Positions 1-6,245 of a stretch of DNA of 44,968 nt are shown here, one piece after another. This DNA comes from a virus, in IMG/VR virus record IMGVR_UViG_3300020215_000076, positions 1 through 44,968 of that record, one strand, 5' to 3'. The notes beneath the pieces were generated by a model, which searched no databases, had not been told where the DNA came from, and was given only the letters and a program-made list of their open reading frames with translations. Both the position numbers and the translations under genes were made by a program. Within the stretch, counting starts at the first letter, position 1. Each line of letters opens with the position of its first letter.

Positions 1-1
1 T

Positions 2-34
2 GCGCGGATCGAGGCCGCTGGCATCAACGTCTAG
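2..34 (+). CDS. 3' end of a truncated upstream gene
   Basis: An open frame enters from the left edge and ends at TAG 32-34, giving the last ten residues ARIEAAGINV. The start lies outside the window. A hairpin follows about 17 bases later, which fits the end of a transcription unit. Product unknown; this could also be a chance open frame, because only ten codons are visible. Confidence 0.35.
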   Translation, partial: ARIEAAGINV

Positions 35-51
35 TCCATCCTCCTCTGTAA

Positions 52-79
52 CCGGCTCTCTCACTCCTGGGGGAGCCGG
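52..79 (+). terminator. Stem-loop after the truncated first gene
   Basis: Bases 52-60 (CCGGCTCTC) pair with 71-79 (GGGAGCCGG), 9 bp with one G-T wobble, around a 10-nt loop. There is no T-run after it, so it may be a weak terminator or a structured leader of the gene at 119. Confidence 0.4.
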
Positions 80-118
80 CTCAGAGTGGGATGGATGAGT
101 GGATGGAATGGAGGAACT

Positions 119-322
119 ATGAAAAAGGTGCTGAGCTTCCCCGCGATTGCCTTCGAGATCATGCCCAAGGCCACGGATCTATGCATCATGCGGACGCACG
201 TCCTGATGGGCGGAGAGTCGTACCGCATGACCCGCAAGGACGCTGCCGCCTACATCAAGGCGCTTCGGTCGAACCTGAAGAAGCTCCACGCGGAGCGCGA
301 AGCCGCCGTCTTCGGCGGGTAG
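119..322 (+). CDS. Small hypothetical protein, 67 aa
   Basis: The start at ATG 119 (MKKVLSFPAI) is preferred over an upstream in-frame ATG because GGAGG lies about 5 bases before it. The C-terminal half is basic and helical (KDAAAYIKALRSNLKKLHAERE). No known domain is recognised. It is the first of a run of very short co-directional genes typical of a phage early/accessory arm. Confidence 0.65.
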   Translation: MKKVLSFPAIAFEIMPKATDLCIMRTHVLMGGESYRMTRKDAAAYIKALRSNLKKLHAEREAAVFGG

Positions 323-331
323 GGGGAGGCC

Positions 332-526
332 ATGAACGACGCTGAATTGATCGCGGCTGCCGCCATCGTCAATGCTTGGACGGTGGAAGTCACGGAAGCG
401 AACCGCCAGCGCGAACGCCAGGGGAACGCGCTGGCCTACGACGGGCTCCCGCCCGAGGCGTGGAAGTACATCGAAGCACTGAAGGCCGGGCTGTCCCTGC
501 GCGGAACGGTTCCGACGAGCGCATAA
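332..526 (+). CDS. Small hypothetical protein, 64 aa
   Basis: MNDAELIAAAAIVNAW... is a mostly helical protein preceded by a purine-rich GGGGGAGG at about 323-330. It lies 9 bases after the previous stop and 10 bases before the next start, consistent with one operon. No recognisable motif or function. Confidence 0.6.
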   Translation: MNDAELIAAAAIVNAWTVEVTEANRQRERQGNALAYDGLPPEAWKYIEALKAGLSLRGTVPTSA

Positions 527-684
527 GGAGGATTCTATGGCTATGAAGATCCCGCCCCCTCCGCCGAAGCGGAAGGACATGGAGACCCTGGTTAAGGTCT
601 GGGAAAAGGTCCCGGTCGGAACCCGCGTCAGGTACATCCAGGACGACGGCTCCGAGATCTTGACCAACACGCGCTCCGCGCCCT
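525..684 (+). repeat. 160-bp direct repeat, left copy
   Basis: Bases 525-684 match 44809-44968 at 159 of 160 positions; the single difference (C557 versus A44841) is silent in a proline codon. The match begins at the RBS and runs to the end of the window, so its true right limit is unknown. Confidence 0.9.
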
Positions 685-767
685 TCCTGATGGGCGGGCA
701 CAGCGCCATGATCCAACTCGAGGGCATGGCCGGGAGCTTCGCTCTGTGGCGTGTCCGGGAAGCCTAG
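537..767 (+). CDS. Hypothetical 76-aa protein, complete copy of a duplicated gene
   Basis: A strong RBS (AAGGAGG at 525-531) precedes ATG 537. The N-terminus is proline-rich (KIPPPPPKRK), followed by a compact beta-rich body (VPVGTRVRYIQDDGSEI, AMIQLEGMAGSFALWRV) that looks like a small SH3-like or barrel fold. Its first 148 bases and its RBS recur at 44809-44968 with one silent difference. Function unknown. Confidence 0.7.
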   Translation: MAMKIPPPPPKRKDMETLVKVWEKVPVGTRVRYIQDDGSEILTNTRSAPFLMGGHSAMIQLEGMAGSFALWRVREA

Positions 768-794
768 AAGTACCAGTCAATGACCGGAGGAGAT

Positions 795-1118
795 ATGAGC
801 TACCAGGACGTGCGACACCACTACGAGGATCCACCCGACGAGGCCGACATGAAGGCCAAGGAGCTGGCCGACGCGAAGGCTTGGTTCAAGGAGCTGATGG
901 GTATCAGCGTGGACGACCTCGGGGAGTACGGGCTCCAGAAGAAATACACCGATGGGCTCGGGAACTGGAGCGAGTGGGAAACCGTCGCCCTCTTCAGGTA
1001 CGTCACGGACGCCAAGTTGTACGCCCGCCACGTCCAGTCGTACCAGCACGAGGAGGCCCCAATTGACCAGTGTCAGGTGCGTGTCGTCTTCAGGGGCCAG
1101 GAAGTCCCGATTTCGTAG
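795..1118 (+). CDS. Hypothetical acidic protein, 107 aa
   Basis: ATG 795 (MSYQDVRHHYED) is chosen over the in-frame ATG at 780 because GGAGGAG sits just upstream of it. The protein is acidic and helical in its first half (DEADMKAKELADAKAWFKEL) and more beta-like near its end (QCQVRVVFRGQEVPIS). No known family is recognised. Confidence 0.65.
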   Translation: MSYQDVRHHYEDPPDEADMKAKELADAKAWFKELMGISVDDLGEYGLQKKYTDGLGNWSEWETVALFRYVTDAKLYARHVQSYQHEEAPIDQCQVRVVFRGQEVPIS

Positions 1119-1127
1119 ATCTGACAT

Positions 1128-1301
1128 ATGAAGAAACGCACTTGGTACTGCATGGGCGGCGGAACGGTAGGCACATCCTGGATCCATACCAAGATCGAGG
1201 TTGAGGCCGTCAAGCAGCCGAAATGCCCGAGCTGCGGGATGGCAATGGTCTATCCGGGCTACTACCAGGACCTGAAACGCAAGGGAAAGGGCCGTAAGTG
1301 A
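1128..1301 (+). CDS. Small zinc-ribbon-like protein, 57 aa
   Basis: The frame opens at ATG 1128 (MKKRTWYCMGGG) and ends in a basic tail (KRKGKGRK). A CPSC knuckle near residue 38 plus Cys8 suggests half of a zinc ribbon. The stop overlaps the GTG start of the next gene by 4 bases (GTGA), a sign of translational coupling. Function unknown. Confidence 0.6.
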   Translation: MKKRTWYCMGGGTVGTSWIHTKIEVEAVKQPKCPSCGMAMVYPGYYQDLKRKGKGRK

Positions 1302-1462
1302 GCGACAGACTGGAATGCACGAAAGAGCGCCCCTACCAGAGGACCGAGGGCGGGCGCTGGATTCACCCCGAGGCCGTCCCAGCCAATCCAACGTGCGATT
1401 GCTGCGAGAGGTACACGTGCCCGTTCTGCGGGCTTACCTTCACGGTGCAGTTGCCCGAGTAG
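1298..1462 (+). CDS. Small Cys-rich protein, 54 aa
   Basis: GTG 1298 overlaps the previous stop. The protein has six cysteines, five of them in a tight cluster CDCCERYTCPFC near residues 33-43, which probably binds zinc. No family is recognised. Its length and composition match many neighbouring mini-proteins. Confidence 0.6.
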   Translation: MSDRLECTKERPYQRTEGGRWIHPEAVPANPTCDCCERYTCPFCGLTFTVQLPE

Positions 1463-1492
1463 GGGCACGAATCAAGCATTAGGAGAATAGAC

Positions 1493-1693
1493 GTGCTGCG
1501 CTGGTGGGTACGCTGGTTCCTCCCGTTCGAGATCGTCGTCCGATACGTGGCTGGCATCCTGTCGTCAGGAAGCCGCGTCTGGGAGAACGACGATTGGAAG
1601 CTCACGCTTGAGAGGAAGTACCACGGAGAAACGTGCTTCTGTAGCCCGTGCCAGCGCGGTAGGCGCAAAACGGGGCTTGACGATGCCACCTAA
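1493..1693 (+). CDS. Small protein with hydrophobic N-terminus and Cys motif, 66 aa
   Basis: GTG 1493 follows an AGGAGA box. The first 27 residues (LRWWVRWFLPFEIVVRYVAGIL) are hydrophobic with tryptophans and may associate with membrane. A CFCSPC cluster near residues 49-54 and a basic tail follow. It overlaps the next gene by 11 bases. Function unknown. Confidence 0.55.
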   Translation: MLRWWVRWFLPFEIVVRYVAGILSSGSRVWENDDWKLTLERKYHGETCFCSPCQRGRRKTGLDDAT

Positions 1694-1853
1694 TGCAGCA
1701 CGAATCACTGAGAAGCTTATGACGCCGAACGGTTGCGAGGTCTGTGGTCACGAATGCCATTGCGGTAAGGCGTGCCCCGAGAAATGTGCAAGCGCCCCGG
1801 GGAAGGTTGTCCTGTGTCGCTGCGGGCTTTGCTGGCACGAGAAGAAGACATAG
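1683..1853 (+). CDS. Cys-rich mini-protein, 56 aa, nine cysteines
   Basis: ATG 1683 lies inside the end of the previous gene. Nine cysteines and several histidines are spaced as CEVCGHECHCGKACPEKC then CRCGLC, a density typical of metal-binding mini-proteins. No known family can be named; metallothionein-like or multi-zinc-knuckle binding is an inference from composition. Confidence 0.6.
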   Translation: MPPNAARITEKLMTPNGCEVCGHECHCGKACPEKCASAPGKVVLCRCGLCWHEKKT

Positions 1854-1882
1854 ATCAGGTAAACGGACTAGGAGAAAGACCA

Positions 1883-2407
1883 ATGAAGGTCGAATACAGC
1901 AGCAACAACAGCGGCGGCGCGTGGTGGCTGAAAGACGAAGACTGGAAGGCACTCGAAGCGGCCGGCTGGAAGGTTGTCTGGGGTGGGATGTACTTCTGCC
2001 CGCGAGAGGGCGAGAAGGAGTCGGTGTGGAATCAGCGCCAGCGCCCGCGCTACCCGTTCGAATGCGTGAAAGCCATGAGCAAGTACGACGAGGTTCACGG
2101 GCTCCCGCCGTCCTGTCAAGGGCACCCTCAGTTCCTCCGGTACGAGGACATGACCGAGGCTGACCGCTACCTAGGGGCCATGGCGAAGTACGCGACCCTC
2201 GAATGCGAGACGCCCGGGGATGCCATGCGCTCTTTCGAGAAGGTCACTGGCCAGAAGGTCACGGACGAGGGTTGCGGCTGCTGTGGAGCCCCGCATTCGT
2301 TCTCTTGGGAAGGCGGGTTCGCCAGCGGCGAGGACTGCCTTCAGTACCTTCACCCCGGAAAGAAGATACCCAAGAGCCTTCGTGAAGCCGTCGAGTCGAA
2401 TGACTAG
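1883..2407 (+). CDS. Hypothetical protein with Cys cluster, 174 aa
   Basis: ATG 1883 follows a GGAGAAAG box; the same frame is open further upstream but lacks a good start. The N-terminal part (GGAWWLKDEDWKALEAAGWKVVW) is compact and aromatic. A CGCCGAPHSF cluster near residue 130 suggests metal binding. It is one of the longer proteins in this cluster of tiny genes. No homologous family is recognised. Confidence 0.7.
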   Translation: MKVEYSSNNSGGAWWLKDEDWKALEAAGWKVVWGGMYFCPREGEKESVWNQRQRPRYPFECVKAMSKYDEVHGLPPSCQGHPQFLRYEDMTEADRYLGAMAKYATLECETPGDAMRSFEKVTGQKVTDEGCGCCGAPHSFSWEGGFASGEDCLQYLHPGKKIPKSLREAVESND

Positions 2408-2425
2408 AAGAACTGGAGGGTGACT

Positions 2426-2569
2426 ATGTGCAACTGCAAGGCGTTTAAGGCTGGCGAGTGCCCCTGCGAGAAGGCCCGCCAACGTGAGTACCGCGAGTGG
2501 GCCCAGGCCGTCGAGATTTGGCTGGACCCCTGCGACTGCGACAAGTGCGAACCCTGGGGAGGCGTCTAA
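2426..2569 (+). CDS. Cys-rich mini-protein, 47 aa
   Basis: ATG 2426 is preceded by GGAGGG. Seven cysteines occur as two clusters, CNC...CPC at the N-terminus and CDCDKC near the C-terminus, separated by a helical linker. The layout suggests a two-ended zinc site. Function unknown. Confidence 0.6.
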   Translation: MCNCKAFKAGECPCEKARQREYREWAQAVEIWLDPCDCDKCEPWGGV

Positions 2570-2576
2570 GAGAACT

Positions 2577-2666
2577 ATGGCGAAAAGAGGGCGTCCGAAG
2601 TGGCATTGCGCGTGGTGTCGCCTCTGGTTGCCCCGTCAATGCAAATGGTTTGAGTGGTTTCGTTGA
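2577..2666 (+). CDS. Mini-protein, 29 aa, basic with CxxC
   Basis: ATG 2577 starts 7 bases after the previous stop. The product is strongly basic and tryptophan-rich (KRGRPKWHCAWCRLWLPRQC), with a CAWC knuckle and a third Cys. It is so short that coding is uncertain; tight packing and similarity in style to its neighbours support it. Confidence 0.4.
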   Translation: MAKRGRPKWHCAWCRLWLPRQCKWFEWFR

Positions 2667-2673
2667 GGGTTCT

Positions 2674-2802
2674 ATGTGCCCCGATTGCTACCGATGCCAG
2701 TTCTGCGACAAGGATTCCCTGGCGCGTCTTTGGCGTGAGGATCGCTGCCCATTATGTGGTGAGAAGTACGACGCGCAGCTCGCCCAAGACAGCGAGGAAT
2801 GA
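2674..2802 (+). CDS. Zinc-ribbon mini-protein, 42 aa
   Basis: ATG 2674 follows GAGGG. Three CxxC-type pairs (CPDC, CQFC, CPLCGEKY) in 42 residues resemble a rubredoxin- or zinc-ribbon-type knuckle. No specific family can be assigned. Confidence 0.55.
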   Translation: MCPDCYRCQFCDKDSLARLWREDRCPLCGEKYDAQLAQDSEE

Positions 2803-2824
2803 TCGGACCTACCGATGAGCGCCT

Positions 2825-3094
2825 ATGACCCTTCCCCGTTACTGCGGACGCGCAGGGGCCGTGACGAGCGGCTTGCGGGGTTGGGCCATCGGCGCTCATG
2901 AAAGGATTGTTGAGTCTATTCCGATGGTCGCACGCGCAGCGGACGAGGCTTTGGCGGTACGCAGGAGTCGGGGCCGCAACCTAGAGACCGGGCTGTCTGA
3001 TGCGGTGACGGTACCGGCGTCTCCTGTACGGGCCGGTGGGACGCGAGCGGCTGACCAGCGTGCGGCCTTCGGAGTAGACGGAATTGCTATATGA
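2825..3094 (+). CDS. Doubtful hypothetical protein, 89 aa
   Basis: The frame from ATG 2825 ends in a TGA that overlaps the next ATG (ATGA at 3091-3094), which supports it. The product is Ala/Arg/Gly-rich without a fold signature, and no good RBS is present. Two shorter alternatives share the space: 2815-2901 (28 aa) and 2898-2984 (28 aa), themselves joined by an ATGA overlap. The true reading is unresolved. Confidence 0.35.
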   Translation: MTLPRYCGRAGAVTSGLRGWAIGAHERIVESIPMVARAADEALAVRRSRGRNLETGLSDAVTVPASPVRAGGTRAADQRAAFGVDGIAI

Positions 3095-3261
3095 CGAAAC
3101 ACAAGCGCCATTCCTGGGGAACCTGGACGCTCATGTTTGCCATCGAGCGTGGCCGGACCAAGGCGGAATACCAGCGCCCCTGCTTGAAGCCCCACTGCGA
3201 TGCCTACCAAGCGACAAAGGAGATGCGCCCAGTGAAGCCTAAGGTTAAGCGGAATCGGTGA
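3091..3261 (+). CDS. Small basic protein, 56 aa
   Basis: ATG 3091 overlaps the preceding stop. The product is basic (MTKHKRHSWGTWTLMFAIERGRTKAEY... KPKVKRNR) with a CLKPHC pair near residues 38-43. No family is recognised. Confidence 0.5.
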   Translation: MTKHKRHSWGTWTLMFAIERGRTKAEYQRPCLKPHCDAYQATKEMRPVKPKVKRNR

Positions 3262-3265
3262 TTGG

Positions 3266-3475
3266 ATGACCCCCGTCTTGGAGATCCCGTCAGAGCAGCT
3301 CAAGCGCATCCCACTTGAGACGATCGTATTCCTGCTGGCGATCGGTCGCAAGAAGGAGGATCTCGTTGGCCTGAACATCGGGCTTCCGGTGAACGGGCTT
3401 CACGTCCGCATCAGCATCGAAACGGTCGACGCAGGGCGCGACCGAATCCTCGACTCGAGCTCACGGAGACGATAG
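3266..3475 (+). CDS. Hypothetical protein, 69 aa
   Basis: ATG 3266 begins 4 bases after the previous stop. The middle (LETIVFLLAIGRKKEDLVGLNIGL) is hydrophobic and the C-terminus basic. There are no cysteines, unlike most neighbours. Function unknown. Confidence 0.5.
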   Translation: MTPVLEIPSEQLKRIPLETIVFLLAIGRKKEDLVGLNIGLPVNGLHVRISIETVDAGRDRILDSSSRRR

Positions 3476-3478
3476 CTT

Positions 3479-3763
3479 ATGACGACCAGAATGGCACCCT
3501 TCCGGCAGGACATCCCGCACCGCGTCTGCACGAACCCAGACTGCAAACCTGAAGGGCGCCACTCGAAGGACTGCAAGCGCGTCGCCGGCGGGAAGCCTGG
3601 CGAGTTCGCGCCGAAGACGCCCTGGCAGGAGACCTGCTGCAAGCGGTGCCGGATGCGGAAGCACTACCTCAGCGTGCTCAAGCCCAGGCGCCTGGCTCAG
3701 AGAAAATCTGAGGAATCTACCCGTGAAAAACCGAATTCAATTGACGATTCACCGATGGCGTGA
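3479..3763 (+). CDS. Basic Cys-rich protein, 94 aa
   Basis: The gene starts at ATG 3479, 3 bases after the previous stop. Six cysteines form two groups (CTNPDC...C near residues 17-32 and CCKRC near 53-57), followed by a long basic tail. A zinc-stabilised nucleic-acid-binding role is plausible but unproven. It is the last gene before the non-coding attP/tRNA-like region. Confidence 0.6.
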   Translation: MTTRMAPFRQDIPHRVCTNPDCKPEGRHSKDCKRVAGGKPGEFAPKTPWQETCCKRCRMRKHYLSVLKPRRLAQRKSEESTREKPNSIDDSPMA

Positions 3764-3777
3764 TAGGATTTTCCCCA

Positions 3778-3867
3778 CTTGAGGACCGTGAGTGTGAGCG
3801 CCAACGGGGAACGGAACGTCAATCGCGAGGCCGTCGTCGCCTCTCTGCCTCTGCTCGGGTCCTCAAG
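3778..3867 (+). ncRNA. Candidate structured RNA closed by a 10-bp stem
   Basis: CTTGAGGACC at 3778-3787 is perfectly complementary to GGTCCTCAAG at 3858-3867, enclosing 70 bases that contain an internal hairpin (GAGGC/GCCTC around a 7-nt loop). The outer 5' strand is also the motif that recurs in leaders at 43021, 43449 and 44100. There is no T-loop, so it is not a tRNA. It could be a leader or small regulatory RNA; expression is unknown. Confidence 0.3.
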
Positions 3868-3954
3868 AAACACGCGCACGTCGCAAAAGAGCGGCGGCGA
3901 CCTCGCGACCGACGCTCCGTAGTTCAGTCTCTTTGACAACCGGGACAAAGGCAG

Positions 3955-4052
3955 CGCGGTTCACAACCGCGATCCAAAGGGATTCCCTTGACGGAGTCGA
4001 GGGAAGAATTTTGGATCCCTTTGTGAAGGTTCGAATCCTTCCGGCCCAACCA
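3955..4052 (+). other. tRNA-like element, candidate attP core
   Basis: An anticodon-like arm (stem 3955-3959/3967-3971, loop TTCACAA) is followed by a T-arm (GAAGG TTCGAAT CCTTC, 4025-4041), a 7-nt acceptor-like strand, a discriminator A and a CCA at 4050-4052. No matching 5' acceptor strand lies upstream, and the region where a variable loop belongs is 53 nt with two 9-bp stems (3975-3983/4015-4023 and 3984-3992/3996-4004). With an integrase starting 122 bases downstream, the simplest reading is attP sharing the 3' end of a host tRNA gene. A functional but aberrant tRNA is less likely. Confidence 0.55.
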
Positions 4053-4173
4053 CCTCGGTTCCCCTGGCTCCGTATCGGGAAATTACCGATAGGAGTTTTT
4101 CCTACCCCCGCGCCGATGTAGTGTTACCGATCGGTTGAACCTTGGCGCTTTACAATCAGGGAGGGAATGCCTA

Positions 4174-5070
4174 ATGCTGTCCCCAGTCGGCAGTGGCAGT
4201 GCCGCCGTTTCGTGGAGAGAGGGGACAGCGGAGTACCAGCGGACGTACTCAACTCTGCACCACAGACCAAGCACCAAGAAGCAGGTCGGGCAGATCCTCG
4301 GTAGGTTCGGAGTGTTCCTAGCGGGCCGCGTAGGGGTCGAAGCGCCAGTCAACTTGATCGGGCTCAGCGACCTCGAGCACTACCAAGCGCACGCCATCGA
4401 GACGGGGCTGACGCCAGCCACCGTGAACAAGCACCTACGGATCATCCGGGGATTCTTGCGATGGTGCTCGTTCCGTGGCTGGGCCAAGGAGAACCCCACG
4501 CGCGGCATGCGGCTCATACGCGAGAAGGTCGACGACCCGCGAACCCTGTCGAAGGACGAAGTCGAGGCCTTGGGCGCGTTCCTGCAAGGGGAAAGCGAGC
4601 TCCTGTACGACCTATTCCGTATCGGCCTTAACACAGGGGGTCGGTTGGGAGAAGTCCTCTGGCTCGAGAAGCGAGATGTAGACTTCCCCACTGGAACGAT
4701 CCAGTTCCGCAACAGCGCCGAGCATCCGACGAAGGGCGGCTACTCAAGAGTGGTGCCCATCAACGCGAGTGCGAAGGCGGCGATCGAGCGGCGCCTGAAG
4801 GTCAGCGCACGCTGGCTCTTCGAGTCGCGTAGAGGCAAGCCGTACGACATCAGCACGGTCAGCGCCCGGTTCAGCGCGGCATGCGTCGCCGCTGGCCTGG
4901 ACGGGGCGACGTTCCACGCGCTCAGACGCACGTTCGGAACGGCGATGGCGCAACGCGTGCAGCCGGCGCAGCTCATGAAGCTCATGGGGCACCGACACAT
5001 CAACGTCACCATGCGCTACTACGTGAACCTGCAGCGATTCGAACACCCGCCCGTCCCCGTGCTCGACTAG
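4174..5070 (+). CDS. int: Tyrosine integrase (site-specific recombinase)
   Basis: This is a 298-aa tyrosine recombinase that would integrate and excise the phage at the neighbouring att site. Residues 1-115 form an SAM-like core-binding domain. The catalytic domain has Arg157 in GGRLGEVL, Lys187 in a beta-hairpin, His248-x-x-Arg251 (HALR), His273 in MGHRH and the nucleophile Tyr282 (or 283). ATG 4174 is chosen because GGGAGG precedes it; an in-frame TTG at 4135 is less likely. The length is near the usual 300-400 aa for phage integrases, without an obvious N-terminal arm-binding domain. A strong hairpin lies downstream. Confidence 0.93.
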   Translation: MLSPVGSGSAAVSWREGTAEYQRTYSTLHHRPSTKKQVGQILGRFGVFLAGRVGVEAPVNLIGLSDLEHYQAHAIETGLTPATVNKHLRIIRGFLRWCSFRGWAKENPTRGMRLIREKVDDPRTLSKDEVEALGAFLQGESELLYDLFRIGLNTGGRLGEVLWLEKRDVDFPTGTIQFRNSAEHPTKGGYSRVVPINASAKAAIERRLKVSARWLFESRRGKPYDISTVSARFSAACVAAGLDGATFHALRRTFGTAMAQRVQPAQLMKLMGHRHINVTMRYYVNLQRFEHPPVPVLD

Positions 5071-5165
5071 CACGAGGGGGTGGCCCGCCTGCCTTTGTAG
5101 CAACCAGACCAACACAGTCTGTTTCCCCCTCTCTCCAGGTGTCAGGAAACCCCTCGCGCTTTGAT

Positions 5166-5180
5166 CCGCCTGAAAGGCGG
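5166..5180 (+). terminator. Short GC hairpin downstream of integrase
   Basis: CCGCCT (5166-5171) pairs perfectly with AGGCGG (5175-5180) around a GAA triloop, without a T-run. It is about 100 bases after the integrase stop and may contribute to termination. Confidence 0.35.
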
Positions 5181-5213
5181 TGGGTGGGCCCGAGGCGGCG
5201 ACCTGGCTCCTTA

Positions 5214-5262
5214 GGGACGGGCGGGGCGCGGGTTAGTCCAGCACCGACGCTCCGCCCGTCCC
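5214..5262 (+). terminator. Strong 15-bp stem-loop between integrase and recombination genes
   Basis: Bases 5214-5228 pair with 5248-5262 over 15 positions with a single G-T wobble, around a 19-nt loop. No U-tract follows. It separates the integrase from the 28-aa leader gene and the nuclease gene, so it may be a terminator, an RNA-stability element or a regulatory leader. Confidence 0.5.
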
Positions 5263-5326
5263 GGAAATCTTGCGAGAGAGAGGGTCGCGATACGTGCCCA
5301 GTTCTGGAGAGAGAAAGGAGAACCCT

Positions 5327-5413
5327 ATGGCCACCAGAAAACTTGAAGCCGACAAACCGTTCGACCGTGCCCTCGCCTTCCTCGGCGCGGGTTCCACGAA
5401 GGGAGAGAGGTAG
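5327..5413 (+). CDS. Mini-protein, 28 aa
   Basis: A good RBS (AAGGAG at 5315-5320) precedes ATG 5327. The product is MATRKLEADKPFDRALAFLG plus an eight-residue tail. It ends 3 bases before the GTG of the nuclease gene, so it could be a leader peptide or a small accessory protein. Confidence 0.45.
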   Translation: MATRKLEADKPFDRALAFLGAGSTKGER

Positions 5414-5416
5414 GGC

Positions 5417-6235
5417 GTGAGCACCGTGACGGGCAGCGAGAAGCCCTACCTCTCTCCGACCCAGCTCGACATGGCCGCAAAGTGCGGTCTGCAGTACGAG
5501 TACCGCTACGTCCACGGCCTGAGAATCGCCCCCGCCGTCGCGATGGTGATCGGTAAGGCTACCCACAAGAGCATTGAGAAGAACCTACGCGCGAAGCTCG
5601 AGACGAAGGCACTTCTCAAAGAGGCCGAAGTCACCGAGATGGCTGCCGAAGCCCTGAAGAACGAGTGGGCTGGCGAGGGCGTGACCCTTAGTGAGGACGA
5701 GGTCGCGCAGGGCGAGAAGAAGGTTCAAGGTTCAGCCGTCGACACCGCCGTCTCTCTCGCGCGCCTCCATCACAGGGTCCTCGCCCCAGCGATTCAGCCG
5801 ACTCACCTTGAGCGCGAGGTCCAGGTCGAGATCAAAGGCTACCCGTTCGACCTGAAGGGCTTCATCGACATCATTGAGCCCGACGGGATCCGCGACACCA
5901 AGACCGCGTCCAAGGCCCCGAAGGGCGACGAGGCCGAGAACTCCACGCAGGGGAAGTTTTACAGCCTCGCCCGCACGGTGCTCGACGGGGCGCCGCCGGC
6001 CAAGTTCTCACTCGACTATCTGGTTAAGACCTCCGAGCCCAAGGCCATCACGGTCACCGCCCAGATGGACGAGGACGACCACCGCCGCCTCCTCCTGCGG
6101 GTGGCGAAGGTCGGGGAGATGATCCAGAAGGGCGTGTTCACGCCAGCCCCGCATGACGCCTGGTACTGCTCCGCGCGCTGGTGCGGCTACTGGAGCCGCT
6201 GCCCGTTCGGCGCGAAGCAGAGAGTTCAGGGATAG
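5417..6235 (+). CDS. PD-(D/E)XK nuclease, Cas4/RecB-like with Fe-S cysteines
   Basis: This 272-aa protein has the RecB-nuclease signature: His50 in GKATH, Asp151 in GFIDII, and the Asp160-x-Lys162 pair in RDTKTAS. Cys23 near the N-terminus with Cys251, Cys256 and Cys262 at the C-terminus fits the iron-sulfur cluster layout of Cas4/AddB-type exonucleases. It would resect DNA ends for phage recombination. GTG 5417 is the only good start. The next two genes (putative annealing protein, RusA-like resolvase) complete a recombination module. There is no CRISPR array or cas1 in the window, so a CRISPR role is unlikely. Confidence 0.85.
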   Translation: MSTVTGSEKPYLSPTQLDMAAKCGLQYEYRYVHGLRIAPAVAMVIGKATHKSIEKNLRAKLETKALLKEAEVTEMAAEALKNEWAGEGVTLSEDEVAQGEKKVQGSAVDTAVSLARLHHRVLAPAIQPTHLEREVQVEIKGYPFDLKGFIDIIEPDGIRDTKTASKAPKGDEAENSTQGKFYSLARTVLDGAPPAKFSLDYLVKTSEPKAITVTAQMDEDDHRRLLLRVAKVGEMIQKGVFTPAPHDAWYCSARWCGYWSRCPFGAKQRVQG

Positions 6236-6245
6236 GAGACAGACC

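Larger units (their letters stand above)
3764..4173. other. Non-coding region with structured RNA candidates and attP
   Basis: These 410 bases between a small-gene cluster and the integrase hold no convincing gene. They contain a long inverted repeat (3778-3787 with 3858-3867) and a tRNA-like element ending in CCA at 4052. A short frame across the tRNA-like part is rejected as coding. Confidence 0.7.
5071..5326. other. Intergenic region between integrase and recombination genes
   Basis: It contains the hairpins at 5166-5180 and 5214-5262. No gene or clear promoter is visible. GC-rich frames across it on the opposite strand are judged non-coding. Confidence 0.6.

Noticed and set aside
3930-4052. 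tRNA-His read on the minus strand (loop TTGTGAA)
   Set aside because: The T-loop consensus TTCGAAT and the CCA end fit the plus strand only, and no acceptor stem forms on the minus strand.
5417-6235. CRISPR adaptation role for the Cas4-like protein
   Set aside because: No CRISPR array, cas1 or cas2 is present; gene neighbours are phage recombination genes.
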